From assembly GCA_040219935.1 (NCBI GenBank), contig JAVJUA010000034.1, positions 1-64,000 of the forward strand: a stretch of DNA of 64,000 bases. The letters are read 5' to 3'. Both the position numbers and the translations under genes were made by a program. Every line of letters starts with the position of its first letter. The first letter of the stretch is position 1. A model generated the notes under the pieces. The model made no database searches and was not told the DNA's origin. It worked only from the letters and a program-made list of their open reading frames with translations. Positions 52,198 through 61,368 of this stretch are shown here, piece by piece. The DNA is from UBA7803 sp040219935 (GTDB lineage: Bacteria; Pseudomonadota; Gammaproteobacteria; Pseudomonadales; Azotimanducaceae).

Positions 52198-53454
52198 ATG
52201 ACCCAGACCCTGGTGAGAGTCGGTACTTTGCTCCTGGCGGTGGCCGTGCTGCTGGTGGGCCACGGCCTGCAGCTCACCCTGCTGCCCATTCGCGCCGAGG
52301 CGCTGGGCTGGTCCACCAACGCCATCGGCCTCACCGGCTCCGCCTACTTCCTCGGCTTCGTGGCCGGCTGCCTGGTGATTCCGTCGGTGGTGGCTCAGGT
52401 GGCCCACATCCGCACGTTCATGGTGATGGCCGCCGTCGCCACCGTGGCCCTGCTGGGGGCCGGGCTGCTGGATTACGTGGCGGCCTGGCTGCTGCTGCGG
52501 TTCGCCACCGGCTTCGCCTTCGCCGGGCTGTACATGGTCATCGAGAGCTGGCTCAGCGAGGCGGCGCCCGCCGACGGCCGCGGCAGCGTGCTGGCCGTGT
52601 ACTCGATGATCTCGCTCCTGGCCATGGTGCTGGGCCAGAGCTTTCTCGGCCTGTCCGACCCCGAAGACCTGCGGCTGGTGATGGGGGCGGCGCTGCTGCT
52701 CGGGCTCGCCATCGTCCCCATCGGCCTGACCCGCATGACCGCGCCCCATCCCATCCCGCGCATCCGCTTCTCGCCGCGGGTGCTGGCCCGGTCGTCGCGG
52801 GTGGCCGTGGTCTGCGTGTTCTTCAGCGGTCTGGTGACCGGCGCGCTGTGGGCGGTGGGGCCGCTGGTGGGCAGGGCCTACGGCCTCGACACGGCGGATA
52901 TCGGGCTGATGATGGCCACCGCCATCTTCGGCGGCGCGCTGGCCCAGATTCCCGTGGGCAGGCTGTCCGATCGCACCGACCGGCGCTTCGTCATCGCCGG
53001 CCTGCTCGGCATCGGCGTGCTGGTGTCGGTGGCGGGTTGGCTGTTCTCCGCGGCAAGCCCGGCGGTGCTGTTCGCCTCCATGTTCGCCATCGGCTTCACG
53101 GCCATGCCGCTGTACGCGCTGTCCATCGCCACCGCCAGCGACAACTCGACGCTGCCGCTGATTCAGATCGCCAGCGGCATCCTCATCATGAACAGCCTCG
53201 GCTCCATCTTCGGCCCGCTGCTGGTGTCGCCCCTGGTGGCCTGGCAGGGCGGCGAGGGCTTCTTCCTGTTTGCCGGTGTCAGCATGGCGCTGGGCGGCGC
53301 GTTCGCCCTGCAGCGCATCTCGGTGATCGAGCGGCCCAAACGCCACGAGCAGAAGTTCGCGCCGATGCCGCGCACGTCCATCGTCGCCGCCGAGCTGGCG
53401 GAGCCGGAGCAGGCTCACAGCGCGGTCGAGCCGGAGCCCGACCCCGTACGCTGA
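52198..53454 (+). CDS. MFS transporter, YcaD-like
   Basis: A 418-residue, 12-helix major facilitator. GWSTNAIGLTGSAYFLGFVAGC and GLYMVIESWLSEAAP are typical of the YcaD/CynX-like group; GRLSDRTDRRF is the loop between helices 8 and 9. The substrate is unknown. A CATAAT -10-like element is at 52148-52153 in the 140-base divergent gap with cbpA. The last 40 bases overlap the convergent ribonucleotide reductase gene. Confidence 0.88.
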   Translation: MTQTLVRVGTLLLAVAVLLVGHGLQLTLLPIRAEALGWSTNAIGLTGSAYFLGFVAGCLVIPSVVAQVAHIRTFMVMAAVATVALLGAGLLDYVAAWLLLRFATGFAFAGLYMVIESWLSEAAPADGRGSVLAVYSMISLLAMVLGQSFLGLSDPEDLRLVMGAALLLGLAIVPIGLTRMTAPHPIPRIRFSPRVLARSSRVAVVCVFFSGLVTGALWAVGPLVGRAYGLDTADIGLMMATAIFGGALAQIPVGRLSDRTDRRFVIAGLLGIGVLVSVAGWLFSAASPAVLFASMFAIGFTAMPLYALSIATASDNSTLPLIQIASGILIMNSLGSIFGPLLVSPLVAWQGGEGFFLFAGVSMALGGAFALQRISVIERPKRHEQKFAPMPRTSIVAAELAEPEQAHSAVEPEPDPVR

Positions 53455-55145
53455 GCCGGCGGCTCGCCGCCGAGAATGCCGGGCCGGTCGGGCCGCGGCC
53501 GGAACACGGTGACCCCCTTCAGCCCCAGCGCGTGGGCCTGGCGGTAGATGTCCTGAAACTGCTCGAACGGCAGGTGCTCCGGCACGTTGATGGTCTTCGA
53601 GATGGCCTGGTCGACGAACGGCTGCACGGCGGCCTGCATCTTCAGGTGGGCCTCCGGCGACAGCTCGCGGGCGGTCTGCAGGGCCGGCGGCAGGCCGGCG
53701 TCGCCGCTGCGATGCTGGCGCCAGGTCAGGCAGGCGTAGTCGGTGAGGCGCACGGTGCGGCGGCGGCCGCCGGGTTCCGACAGGCGCCGCTCGTAGTCTG
53801 CCTGGAACACCGGCTCGATGCCGCTGGACACGTTGTCCGCCAGCAGGCTGATGGTGCCGGTCGGGGCGATGGCGGTGAGGTGGCTGTTGCGGATGCCGTG
53901 CCGGCGCAGGCGCGTCAGCAGCGGCGCCGGCAGCCGGCCCACGAAGGCGCCCTTCGAATAGCGGCGGCGGTGGTACGCCGGGCACGGGCCGAGCTCGGCG
54001 GCCAGGTCGATGCTGGCGGCGTAGGCGCTGTCGCGCAGGGTGGCGGCCACGTCGGCTGCCAGCGCGCGGCCGGCATCGCTGTCGTAGTCGAGGCCCAGCA
54101 TCACCAGGGCGCTGCCGAGGCCCATGAAGCCGAGGCCTATGCGGCGGGTGGCCAGGGCCTCGGCCCGCTGCTCCGGCAGCGGGAAGCCGGAAACCGTCAC
54201 CACGTCGTCCAGCAGGCGCACGGCGACCGGCACACGTTCGGCCAGGGCCACATGGTCGAAACGGGCGTTTGGCGTGAACGGCTCGCGCACGAAGGCGGTG
54301 AGGTTGAAGCTGCCGAGGTTGCAGGCGCCGTACGGCGGCAGCGGCACCTCGCCGCAGGGGTTGGTGGCGGACAGCGTCTCGCGGTAGTAGAGGTTGTTCT
54401 CGGCGTTGATGCGGTCGACGAACAGCACGCCCGGCTCCGAGTTGTCGTAGGCATTGCGGGTGATCAGGTTCCACAGCTCCCGGGCGGCGACCGTGTGCAG
54501 AACCTGGTTTCCGAAGGTCAGCGGCCAGGGTGCGTCGCCCGCCACCGCCTGCAGGAACGCGTCGCTCACCAGCACCGAGCAGTTGAAGTGCTTCAGGGCG
54601 CGGCGGTCGGCCTTGGCGCGGATGAAGCGAACGATGTCCGGATGGTCGCAGCGCAGGGTGGCCATCATGGCGCCACGGCGCGAGCCGGCCACCACGGTGT
54701 CGCTCATCAGGTCCCACAGCCGCATGAACGACACCGGCCCCGATGCGGTGTTGCCCGTGGCCTGTGCCGGCGTCTGCCCGGGTCGCAGCGGCGAGAAGTC
54801 GCAGCCGACGCCGCCGCCGGCCTGCAGGGTCATGGCCGCCTCCTTCAGGGCATCGAAGATGGCGGCCATGTCGTCCTGGAGCCGGCCCAGCACAAAGCAG
54901 TTGAACAGGGTGACACGGCGGCCGGTACCGGCACCGGCCAGGATGCGGCCGCCGGGGTAGAACTCGCCATCGGCCATCAGCGCCGTGAAGCGGCGGCGCC
55001 AGCGGCCGCGGTCGTGGCGCTCCGCCGCCGCCGCGGCGCGGGCTACCCGCTCCCAGGTGGCCGCCGGATCGGCGTCCACCGGCACGTCGTGGCGCCTGAA
55101 TCGGTAGCAGGTCTCCCAGATGCGCCGGGCGATGGCGGAGCGCAA
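53415..55145 (-). CDS. nrdJ: adenosylcobalamin-dependent (class II) ribonucleotide reductase, short form
   Basis: A 576-residue class II reductase. Active-site cysteines are C83 (TLFNCFV), C264 (NPCGEVPLPP, thiyl radical) and C275 (YGACNLGS). GGGVGCDFSPLRP, HLTAIAPTGTISLLADNVSSGIEP and HLKMQAAVQPFVDQAISKTINVP are diagnostic. Class II enzymes normally regenerate through a C-terminal cysteine pair, which I do not see: the tail ends in GSGSGSTAL and lies on the overlap with the MFS gene. The only start in frame is a TTG at 55145 without a clear ribosome site, 5 bases after a short upstream ORF. Confidence 0.9.
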   Translation of the reverse strand: MRSAIARRIWETCYRFRRHDVPVDADPAATWERVARAAAAAERHDRGRWRRRFTALMADGEFYPGGRILAGAGTGRRVTLFNCFVLGRLQDDMAAIFDALKEAAMTLQAGGGVGCDFSPLRPGQTPAQATGNTASGPVSFMRLWDLMSDTVVAGSRRGAMMATLRCDHPDIVRFIRAKADRRALKHFNCSVLVSDAFLQAVAGDAPWPLTFGNQVLHTVAARELWNLITRNAYDNSEPGVLFVDRINAENNLYYRETLSATNPCGEVPLPPYGACNLGSFNLTAFVREPFTPNARFDHVALAERVPVAVRLLDDVVTVSGFPLPEQRAEALATRRIGLGFMGLGSALVMLGLDYDSDAGRALAADVAATLRDSAYAASIDLAAELGPCPAYHRRRYSKGAFVGRLPAPLLTRLRRHGIRNSHLTAIAPTGTISLLADNVSSGIEPVFQADYERRLSEPGGRRRTVRLTDYACLTWRQHRSGDAGLPPALQTARELSPEAHLKMQAAVQPFVDQAISKTINVPEHLPFEQFQDIYRQAHALGLKGVTVFRPRPDRPGILGGEPPAQRTGSGSGSTAL

Positions 55146-55150
55146 ACGTC

Positions 55151-55201
55151 TCAGCCCGCGATGTCGATGCGCTGGCGTTCGGCGCGCTCGGCCTTGGCCA
55201 T
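55151..55201 (-). CDS. 16-codon leader ORF coupled to nrdJ
   Basis: A strong AGGAG at proper distance precedes ATG at 55201. The ORF encodes MAKAERAERQRIDIAG and ends in TGA 5 bases before the nrdJ TTG. It has better initiation signals than nrdJ itself, so it may provide translational coupling or be the true N-terminus separated by a frameshift. Confidence 0.45.
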   Translation of the reverse strand: MAKAERAERQRIDIAG

Positions 55202-55220
55202 GGTGTGTCTCCTGCTTGAA

Positions 55221-55239
55221 CCGGCAGCGAAGCTGCCGG
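55221..55239 (-). promoter_or_regulatory. stable hairpin in the nrdJ leader
   Basis: CCGGCAGC (55221-55228) pairs perfectly with GCTGCCGG (55232-55239) over a 3-base loop, about 20 bases before the leader ORF. No T-tract follows, so a regulatory or mRNA-stabilising role is more likely than termination. I see no cobalamin riboswitch in the 172-base leader region. Confidence 0.4.
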
Positions 55240-55317
55240 AAGAGACATTGTTCGATCGCGGGCGCTGGTGGATGAATCCGGTGTTTTACCTAGGCGCCTA
55301 GCGGGGGCCGCAGGGCG

Positions 55318-56772
55318 TCACCACTTCGGATAGATGACGATGTCGATGCGCCGATTGCGGGTGCGGCCTTCCGCCGTCTCGTTGTTGGCCACCGGTCGGC
55401 TCTCCCCATAGCCCAATGCGGTGATGGCCGTGGGCGAGATGGGCGAGCGCGCCAGCAGGTAGCGGGCCACCGCGTCGGCCCGCTCCTGGGACAGCGCCTG
55501 GTTGGTGGCATCGGAGCCGAACGAGTCGGTGTGCCCCTCGATGACGATGTTGGCTTCGGGGAACTCGGCCAGGGCCTGCTGCACCAGGCCCAGCACGGTG
55601 TCGTGCTCGGCGGTGAGGCGCGCGCTGCCGCTGGCGAAGTTCAGGCCGATCAGGCGCAGGATCACGCTGTCGGTCTGGCGCAGCACCAGCGCCTGGTCGC
55701 TGTTGAACAGCCGCTCCACCCGCTCCAGGCGCTCGCGCTGGCGCTCGCGGCGCTCCAGCGCCTCGTTGACCCGGGCCAGGCTCTGGGTCTGCCCCGACAG
55801 CTCGATCTCCAGCGAGGCGATGCGGGCGTCGCGGTCGGCCACGCCCTGCTCCAGAAAGTCGATGTCGGCCAGCTTCACGTCGATGGCCTGATTGATGCGG
55901 GCCACGGCGTCGGCGTAGCCATCGTCGAAGTAGACGGGCGTGTCCAGCTTGTCGCCGATGCTGGCGATGCCGGACTCCCAGTCGAGCAGGATCTGCTCCA
56001 GCGTCGTGTCGCGGCCGCGGATCGCCTGCTCCAGGCGCGACACGTAGATGGCGTGGCGGGCGTTGTGCTCCGCCTGCTGGGCCAGCGTGCGCGGCCGGTC
56101 GGTGTCGTAGCGGTCGTCGATCAGCACCTGCTCCGCTTCTGCCAGCAGCGAGCTTGCCCGCTCGTAGGAGATGGGCGCCAGGCGCCGCGCCCGCAGATCG
56201 TCTGCCGTCTCCAGCAGTTGCCGGGTGGTGTTCAGATAGTTGGCCTGAATGGCAGCCAGCTCCGCCTCCCGGTAGCGCTGCTCGGCATCGGCGGCCTGGC
56301 GGTCGGCCGCATCCTCGCGGCCGCGCTCGAGGCGCAGGCCCGCTTCCGTCATGGCGCGTTCCGCCGCCTGCCAGAGTTCCGGCGCGAAGCGCTCGGAGTC
56401 GGCGCTCGCGGCGTCGCTGCGGGCGTCAAGCGCGGTCGCGAAGCGGGCCTGAGCGATCTCGGCGGCAGCCGCGGCCACGGTGAACTCGTCCCGCGCCGTG
56501 CGCAGGTGGCGCTGGATGGCATCCAGGCCACCGCCGGCATCCAGGATCGATTCGGCGCGCCGGTAGTTCTCGGCACCGTTGCCGTAGCTGCGCGGCGCCA
56601 GCAGGCTGGCCTGAAACTCGTTGGCGCTGGCCAGTGCCCGGTCGGCGTCGCCGAACAGGGTGACGCGCAGGTCGCCGTCGGCGCTGCGGGCGGGCGCCGT
56701 GGCGGCAAGCAGCATCAGCGCGATCATGGTGGCCAGCAGCGTGCGCACATCGATGGTCAGAAGCTTCTGCAC
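55318..56772 (-). CDS. OmpA-domain envelope protein with long helical region
   Basis: A 484-residue exported protein. The signal peptide is DVRTLLATMIALMLLAATAPARS. The middle (about 60-370) is almost all charged helix, with repeated ERxRA/AExRYRE patterns and a final coiled-coil-like ERRERQRERLERVERL. The C-terminal OmpA domain binds peptidoglycan (FASGSARL, IEGHTDSFGSDATNQALSQERADAV, GYGESRPVANN). The GTG at 56772 has AGGGA seven bases upstream; the longer ATG frame to 56922 overlaps the divergent gene. Confidence 0.88.
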   Translation of the reverse strand: MQKLLTIDVRTLLATMIALMLLAATAPARSADGDLRVTLFGDADRALASANEFQASLLAPRSYGNGAENYRRAESILDAGGGLDAIQRHLRTARDEFTVAAAAAEIAQARFATALDARSDAASADSERFAPELWQAAERAMTEAGLRLERGREDAADRQAADAEQRYREAELAAIQANYLNTTRQLLETADDLRARRLAPISYERASSLLAEAEQVLIDDRYDTDRPRTLAQQAEHNARHAIYVSRLEQAIRGRDTTLEQILLDWESGIASIGDKLDTPVYFDDGYADAVARINQAIDVKLADIDFLEQGVADRDARIASLEIELSGQTQSLARVNEALERRERQRERLERVERLFNSDQALVLRQTDSVILRLIGLNFASGSARLTAEHDTVLGLVQQALAEFPEANIVIEGHTDSFGSDATNQALSQERADAVARYLLARSPISPTAITALGYGESRPVANNETAEGRTRNRRIDIVIYPKW

Positions 56773-56921
56773 CCGTCTTCCCTCGTCGATCCGTGTGTTG
56801 ATGCGGCTGCGCCTGGCGTCATGGGCGAAGCCGCGGTCAGTATACTCGGCTGCGCGGTTACCGGGATCGTACGCCTGGGCTATGATCGGGCCCCGTGTCG
56901 CGATGCTTTCAGGGAGGTTCA

Positions 56922-57962
56922 ATGCCGGGTCAGGCTGCTGTTCGTACCATCGTCAAAAGCGCCCTCGTCGGCGTCACCGTTCTGCTGCTGGGTGGGGCGG
57001 GACAGACCTGCCTGAACAACCCGTACGAGGCCCAGCCTGGCTGGGGCAAGCTGCCCGAGGGCCGTGAGTGGGGCGCCACCAGCGCCATCTATCCCGCCAA
57101 CGACGGCCGCCACATGTGGGTGGCCGAGCGCTGCGGCGCCAACCTCTGCGTCGACAGCGACGTCGATCCGGTGCTGCTGTTCGATCTGGAGGGCAACCTG
57201 GTGCGCAGCTTCGGTGCCGGCCTGATCGCCTGGCCCCACGGCATCTACGTGGACAAGGACGACAACGTCTGGATCGCCGACGCGGTGGGCTACGTGCCGG
57301 TGCCCGAGGGCTGGGGTCACGTGGTCTACAAGTTCAGCCCCGAGGGCGAGCTGCTCATGACCCTGGGCCAGCGCGGCGTCGCCGGCGCCGGCAAGGACAC
57401 GTTCCGCAAGCCCAACGACGTGGTGGTGGCCCCCAACGGCGACATCTTCGTCGCCGACGGCCACGGCTCTGCGCCCGGCGAGCCGGTGAACAACCGCATC
57501 GTCCGCTTCGCCGCCGACGGCACCTACCTGGGCGAGTTCGGAGTGCCCGGCGGCGACCGCGGCGAGCTGAACGAGCCCCACGCCATCACCATGGACTCCG
57601 CCGGCCGCCTGTTCGTCGCCGATCGCGCCAACAGCCGCATCCAGATCTTCGACCAGCAGGGCAACCTGCAGGCGGTGTGGACCCAGTTCGGCCGGCCCAG
57701 CGGCCTGTACATAGACAAGAACGACGTGCTTTACGCCGCCGACTCCGAGTCCAACACGCGCCGCAATTCGGGCTGGAAGCGGGGCATCTACATCGGCAGC
57801 GCCAAGGACGGCTTCGTCACCGCGTTCATCCCCGACCCGGAGCCGGATCAGGACAACTCCGGCACCAGCGGCGCCGAGGGCGTGGCCGTGGACGGCGCGG
57901 GCAACGTCTACGGTGCCGAAGTGGGGCCGCGCCAGGTGGTCAAGTACCTCCGCAAGCCTTAA
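56922..57962 (+). CDS. exported NHL-repeat beta-propeller protein
   Basis: A 346-residue protein with an N-terminal hydrophobic signal (LVGVTVLLLGGAGQTC, possibly a lipoprotein-type cysteine) and about five NHL blades, e.g. PHGIYVDKDDNVWIAD, PNDVVVAPNGDIFVAD, PHAITMDSAGRLFVADRANSRIQIF, GVAVDGAGNVYGAEVG. NHL propellers bind proteins or have lyase activity (peptidyl-alpha-hydroxyglycine lyase type). AGGGAGG lies four bases before the ATG. Its TAA overlaps the next ATG (TAATG). Confidence 0.85.
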   Translation: MPGQAAVRTIVKSALVGVTVLLLGGAGQTCLNNPYEAQPGWGKLPEGREWGATSAIYPANDGRHMWVAERCGANLCVDSDVDPVLLFDLEGNLVRSFGAGLIAWPHGIYVDKDDNVWIADAVGYVPVPEGWGHVVYKFSPEGELLMTLGQRGVAGAGKDTFRKPNDVVVAPNGDIFVADGHGSAPGEPVNNRIVRFAADGTYLGEFGVPGGDRGELNEPHAITMDSAGRLFVADRANSRIQIFDQQGNLQAVWTQFGRPSGLYIDKNDVLYAADSESNTRRNSGWKRGIYIGSAKDGFVTAFIPDPEPDQDNSGTSGAEGVAVDGAGNVYGAEVGPRQVVKYLRKP

Positions 57963-60673
57963 TGGGGCGGCTGCATCGTCGGGCGCTGGCCCTGCTGCTG
58001 CTGGTGGCCGCCCTGGCCGCCGGCGGTGACTTGGGCGCCTGGCCGGGCGGCGACGACGACCCGGCGATTCCGACCCTGACGGCCGTGATCGGCCACGACT
58101 TCGGCGCCGATCTCTCCGACCCGGACGACATCGCGCGCTATCTGGCCGCGCTGCACCAGGCGGCGCCGGCGCGCACGCGGCTGGTGGAGTACGCGAGGAG
58201 CTGGCAGGGACGGCCGCTGCACTACCTGGTGATCGGCAGCGCCGAGCGCATCGCCCGGCTCGACGACGTTCAGGCCGGCCTGCAGCGCCTGGCGGATCCG
58301 CGCGGTGCCGGCAGCGCCGAGCTCGAGGGGCTGGTGGAAACCCTGCCCGCCGTGGTCTGGCTGGCCCACGGCGTGCACGGCAACGAGGTGACGTCGTCCG
58401 ACGCGGCGCTGCTCACCGCCTATCACCTGCTCGCTTCACGCCGGCCGGAGACCGCGGCGCTGCTGGATTCGCTGCTGGTGGTGGTCGATCCGCTGCAGAA
58501 TCCCGACGGCCGCGCCCGCTTCGTTCACCACTATCGCAGCCACCAGGGCCTGGTGCCGCAGCCGAGCCCGATCGCCGCCGAGCGGGTGGAACCGTGGCCG
58601 AGCGGCCGAACCAACCACTACCTGTTCGACATGAACCGTGACTGGTTCGCGCAGACCCAGCCCGAGACCCGGGGCCGGGCGGCGGCCTTTCTCGCCTACC
58701 GCCCTCACGTGTACGCCGACGTCCACGAGATGGGCACCGACCGCACCTACTACTTTCCGCCGCCGGCGCAGCCGTGGAACCCCTACCTGAACGAGCGCCA
58801 GAACGCGGCCGTCGAGCGGTTCGGCCGGGCCATGGCCGAACGGTTCGACCGGCGCGGGTTCCGCTACTTCACCCGTGAAGACTACGACGCCTACTACCCG
58901 GGCTACGGCGACACCTGGCCGACCCTGCATGGGGCGGCCGGCATGACCTTCGAGATGGCCAGCCCCCGCGGCCTGCTGGGTCAGCGCAGCGACGGCTCTG
59001 TGGTCAGCTACCGGGACGGCGTGGACCGGCACTTCACCGCCAGCCTGGCCACGCTCGAGGCCGCCGCGGCCGACCGTGCACGCCTGCTCGAGGACTTCCT
59101 GGCCATGCGTCGGGCGTCCGGGCCAGACACCACCTACGTGCTGCCGCGCCGCGGCGATGCCGGCCGCGTCGACAAGCTGGCGGACCTGCTGCGCAGGCAG
59201 GGCATCGAGGTGCGGCGCCTGCCCGATGCCGGCCGGGTGTGCGGCGAGAGCGTGCCGGCCGGCAGCTATCTGGTGAGCACCCAACAGCCGGCCGGGCCCC
59301 TGGCCGGCACCCTGCTGGCCGCCGACAGCCCGGCCCGGGCCGAGTTCTGGGCGGAGCAGGAGCGGCGCCTGGCGCGCCACCTGCCGGCGCAGGTCTACGA
59401 CGTGGTGGCCTGGTCGCTGCCGCTCCTGTTCGACGTCGAAAGCCTGAGCTGCCGGCTGTCGGTGGCGAGCTATCCGCTGATGGACGCGCCGCCGCCGGGT
59501 CCGCCGGCACCCGTGACCGGGTCGACCACGGTCGCCTACCTGGTGCCCTGGGGGGCCCAGGCGGCGACCCGGTTCCTGGCCGCCGCGCTGCGCGAGGGGC
59601 TGCCGGTGTTCTTCACCACGCGCCCGTTCAGCCGCGGCGAGCGCCGCTTTCCGGGCGGCACGCTGATCGTGCGCCGTGCCGGCGAGCCGGCCGATCCCGC
59701 TGCCCGCGTCGCCGCGCTTGCCGCCGCTAGCGGCGCCGAAGTGGTGGCCGTCGACGGCACCTGGGCCGATGCCGGCGTCGACTTCGGCAGTGACCACGTG
59801 CGCCGGGCCAGGGCGCCGCGAATCGCCCTGGCCTGGGGCGAGCCGGCCACCGTCACGGATACCGGCGCCCTGCGCTATGCGGTGGAGCGCAAGCTGGGCT
59901 ATCCGCTGACGCCCGTGCGCACGGCCGACCTGGCTTCGCCATGGCTCGATCAGTTCGACGTGCTGGTGCTGCCGGACGGCGACGACTATGCCAAGGCGCT
60001 GCCTGCCGACGCCGGGGACAACCTGGGCCGCTGGGTGCGCCGCGGCGGCACCCTGGTGGGCATCGGCGGTGCGCTCGCTTACCTCGGCAGCGAGGCGGTG
60101 GGCCTGCTGGCCTCGCGCCCCGAGCTGCGGGCGGCACCGGACAGCGGCGACACAGAGCCGCCGGACGCCGGGCCGGGCGTTGCTGCGGGGTCCGGCAGCG
60201 GCGCGGCGGCGCCGGAGGAAGACGGTCCGGTGCCGGGCACCATCCTCGCCACCGAGGCCGACCTGGACCGCGCGGTAGCGGCGAAGGAGGCGGCGCCGCC
60301 GGAGATTCCCGGCGTGCTGCTGCAGGCGGTGACCGACGACGATCACTGGCTCGCCATGGGCTTGCCGGCGCGGCTGCCGATCATGTTCAGCGGCGCCCGC
60401 GTGTTCACGCCGCTGCCGCTCGACAAAGGCACCAACGCGCTGCGCTTTGCCGCCGCCGAGCGCCTGGTTCTGGCGGGCTATCTGTGGACGTCGGTGCGGC
60501 CGCAGCTCGCCTTCAAGCCGGCGGCAATGGTGCAGCCCGAGGGCCGGGGCCAGGTCATCGCCTTCGTCGCCGATCCGGCGTTCCGGGGGGTGATGGATGG
60601 GCTGGACGTGCTGCTCGCCAATGCGCTGCTGCTGGGACCCGCCATGGCGTCGCCGGTGCCGCCGGCGCCCTGA
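57962..60673 (+). CDS. exported M14-family zinc carboxypeptidase-like protein
   Basis: A 903-residue protein with signal peptide (ALALLLLVAALAAGG). Zinc ligands are the H and E of HGVHGNEVTSSD and the H of DVHEMGTD; the catalytic glutamate is in GMTFEMASPRG. The M14 domain fills residues 40-370; the remaining 500 residues include a glutamine-amidotransferase-like C-terminal region (VLVLPDGDDYAKALP onward), as in the large exported M14 proteins of Gammaproteobacteria. It is coupled to the NHL gene. Confidence 0.88.
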   Translation: MGRLHRRALALLLLVAALAAGGDLGAWPGGDDDPAIPTLTAVIGHDFGADLSDPDDIARYLAALHQAAPARTRLVEYARSWQGRPLHYLVIGSAERIARLDDVQAGLQRLADPRGAGSAELEGLVETLPAVVWLAHGVHGNEVTSSDAALLTAYHLLASRRPETAALLDSLLVVVDPLQNPDGRARFVHHYRSHQGLVPQPSPIAAERVEPWPSGRTNHYLFDMNRDWFAQTQPETRGRAAAFLAYRPHVYADVHEMGTDRTYYFPPPAQPWNPYLNERQNAAVERFGRAMAERFDRRGFRYFTREDYDAYYPGYGDTWPTLHGAAGMTFEMASPRGLLGQRSDGSVVSYRDGVDRHFTASLATLEAAAADRARLLEDFLAMRRASGPDTTYVLPRRGDAGRVDKLADLLRRQGIEVRRLPDAGRVCGESVPAGSYLVSTQQPAGPLAGTLLAADSPARAEFWAEQERRLARHLPAQVYDVVAWSLPLLFDVESLSCRLSVASYPLMDAPPPGPPAPVTGSTTVAYLVPWGAQAATRFLAAALREGLPVFFTTRPFSRGERRFPGGTLIVRRAGEPADPAARVAALAAASGAEVVAVDGTWADAGVDFGSDHVRRARAPRIALAWGEPATVTDTGALRYAVERKLGYPLTPVRTADLASPWLDQFDVLVLPDGDDYAKALPADAGDNLGRWVRRGGTLVGIGGALAYLGSEAVGLLASRPELRAAPDSGDTEPPDAGPGVAAGSGSGAAAPEEDGPVPGTILATEADLDRAVAAKEAAPPEIPGVLLQAVTDDDHWLAMGLPARLPIMFSGARVFTPLPLDKGTNALRFAAAERLVLAGYLWTSVRPQLAFKPAAMVQPEGRGQVIAFVADPAFRGVMDGLDVLLANALLLGPAMASPVPPAP

Positions 60674-60692
60674 AGGCGAGGTCGCCGGCGGC

Positions 60693-61331
60693 TCAGGGCT
60701 GCAGCCGGGTGATGCGCCAGTGCCCGCCCACCAGGGCATAGCGGAAGCGGTCGTGCAGGCGGCCTTCGCGGCCCTGCCAGAACTCGAAGCGGCAGGGCAG
60801 CAGACGGAACCCGCCCCATTGCGTCGGCTTCGGCACCCGGCCGTCCGGGTAGCGCCGCCGCAGCTCGGCAACCGCCGCCTCCAGGGTCTCGCGGTCGGCC
60901 ACCGGCGCCGACTGCCGGGAGGCGGCGGCCGAGAAGCGGCTGTCTGCCGGCCGTGACTCGAAGTAGGCGCGGGACTGGGCGTCGTCGAGCGGCTCGACGC
61001 TGCCGTAGACGCGCACCTGCCGGTCGAACTCGCGCCAGTGAAACATCAGCTCGGCGCGCGGATTCTCGCCGAGGTCATTGCCCTTGCGGCTGCGATGGTC
61101 CGTGTACCAGCAGAAGCCGGCGGCGTCGAAGTGCTTGAGCAGCACCACCCGCACCGACGGCTCGCCGCCCGTGTTGGCTGTGGCCAGCGCCATGGCGGTG
61201 GGATCGGAGATGCCGGCGTCGGTGGCCGCCGTGAGCCAGCGCTGGAACAGATCCAGGGGGTCGTCGGTCAGGTCGGCGCGGCGCAACGGTCCGGCCAGGT
61301 ATTCACGTCGGGTGTTGCGTTGGTCTTGCAT
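60693..61331 (-). CDS. pdxH: pyridoxamine 5'-phosphate oxidase
   Basis: A 212-residue PdxH. Signature stretches are REYLAGPLRRADL, DPTAMALATA, SVRVVLLKHFD, GFCWYTDHRSRKG, the FMN-binding RQVRVYGSVE and the C-terminal PTQWGGFRLLPCRFEFWQGREGRLHDRFRY. It makes pyridoxal phosphate. The ATG at 61331 matches the conserved start; an extended frame to 61409 lies in the neighbouring transporter gene. Confidence 0.95.
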   Translation of the reverse strand: MQDQRNTRREYLAGPLRRADLTDDPLDLFQRWLTAATDAGISDPTAMALATANTGGEPSVRVVLLKHFDAAGFCWYTDHRSRKGNDLGENPRAELMFHWREFDRQVRVYGSVEPLDDAQSRAYFESRPADSRFSAAASRQSAPVADRETLEAAVAELRRRYPDGRVPKPTQWGGFRLLPCRFEFWQGREGRLHDRFRYALVGGHWRITRLQP

Positions 61332-61368
61332 GGCGTGAGTGTACGGCAGTTGCGGGGCCGGCGGGCGG

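Noticed and set aside
55151..55201. TGA of the nrdJ leader ORF as a second selenocysteine codon
   Set aside because: Sequence after this TGA in the same frame is not conserved and no SECIS-like hairpin follows; the real gene resumes in another frame.
52069..55248. 1059-codon minus-strand open frame
   Set aside because: It is a different frame running through nrdJ and opposite the MFS gene; no conserved motif, composition typical of a GC-rich shadow.
55202..55317. Cobalamin riboswitch upstream of nrdJ
   Set aside because: The leader is short and I find no B12-box-like sequence, only an 8-bp hairpin.
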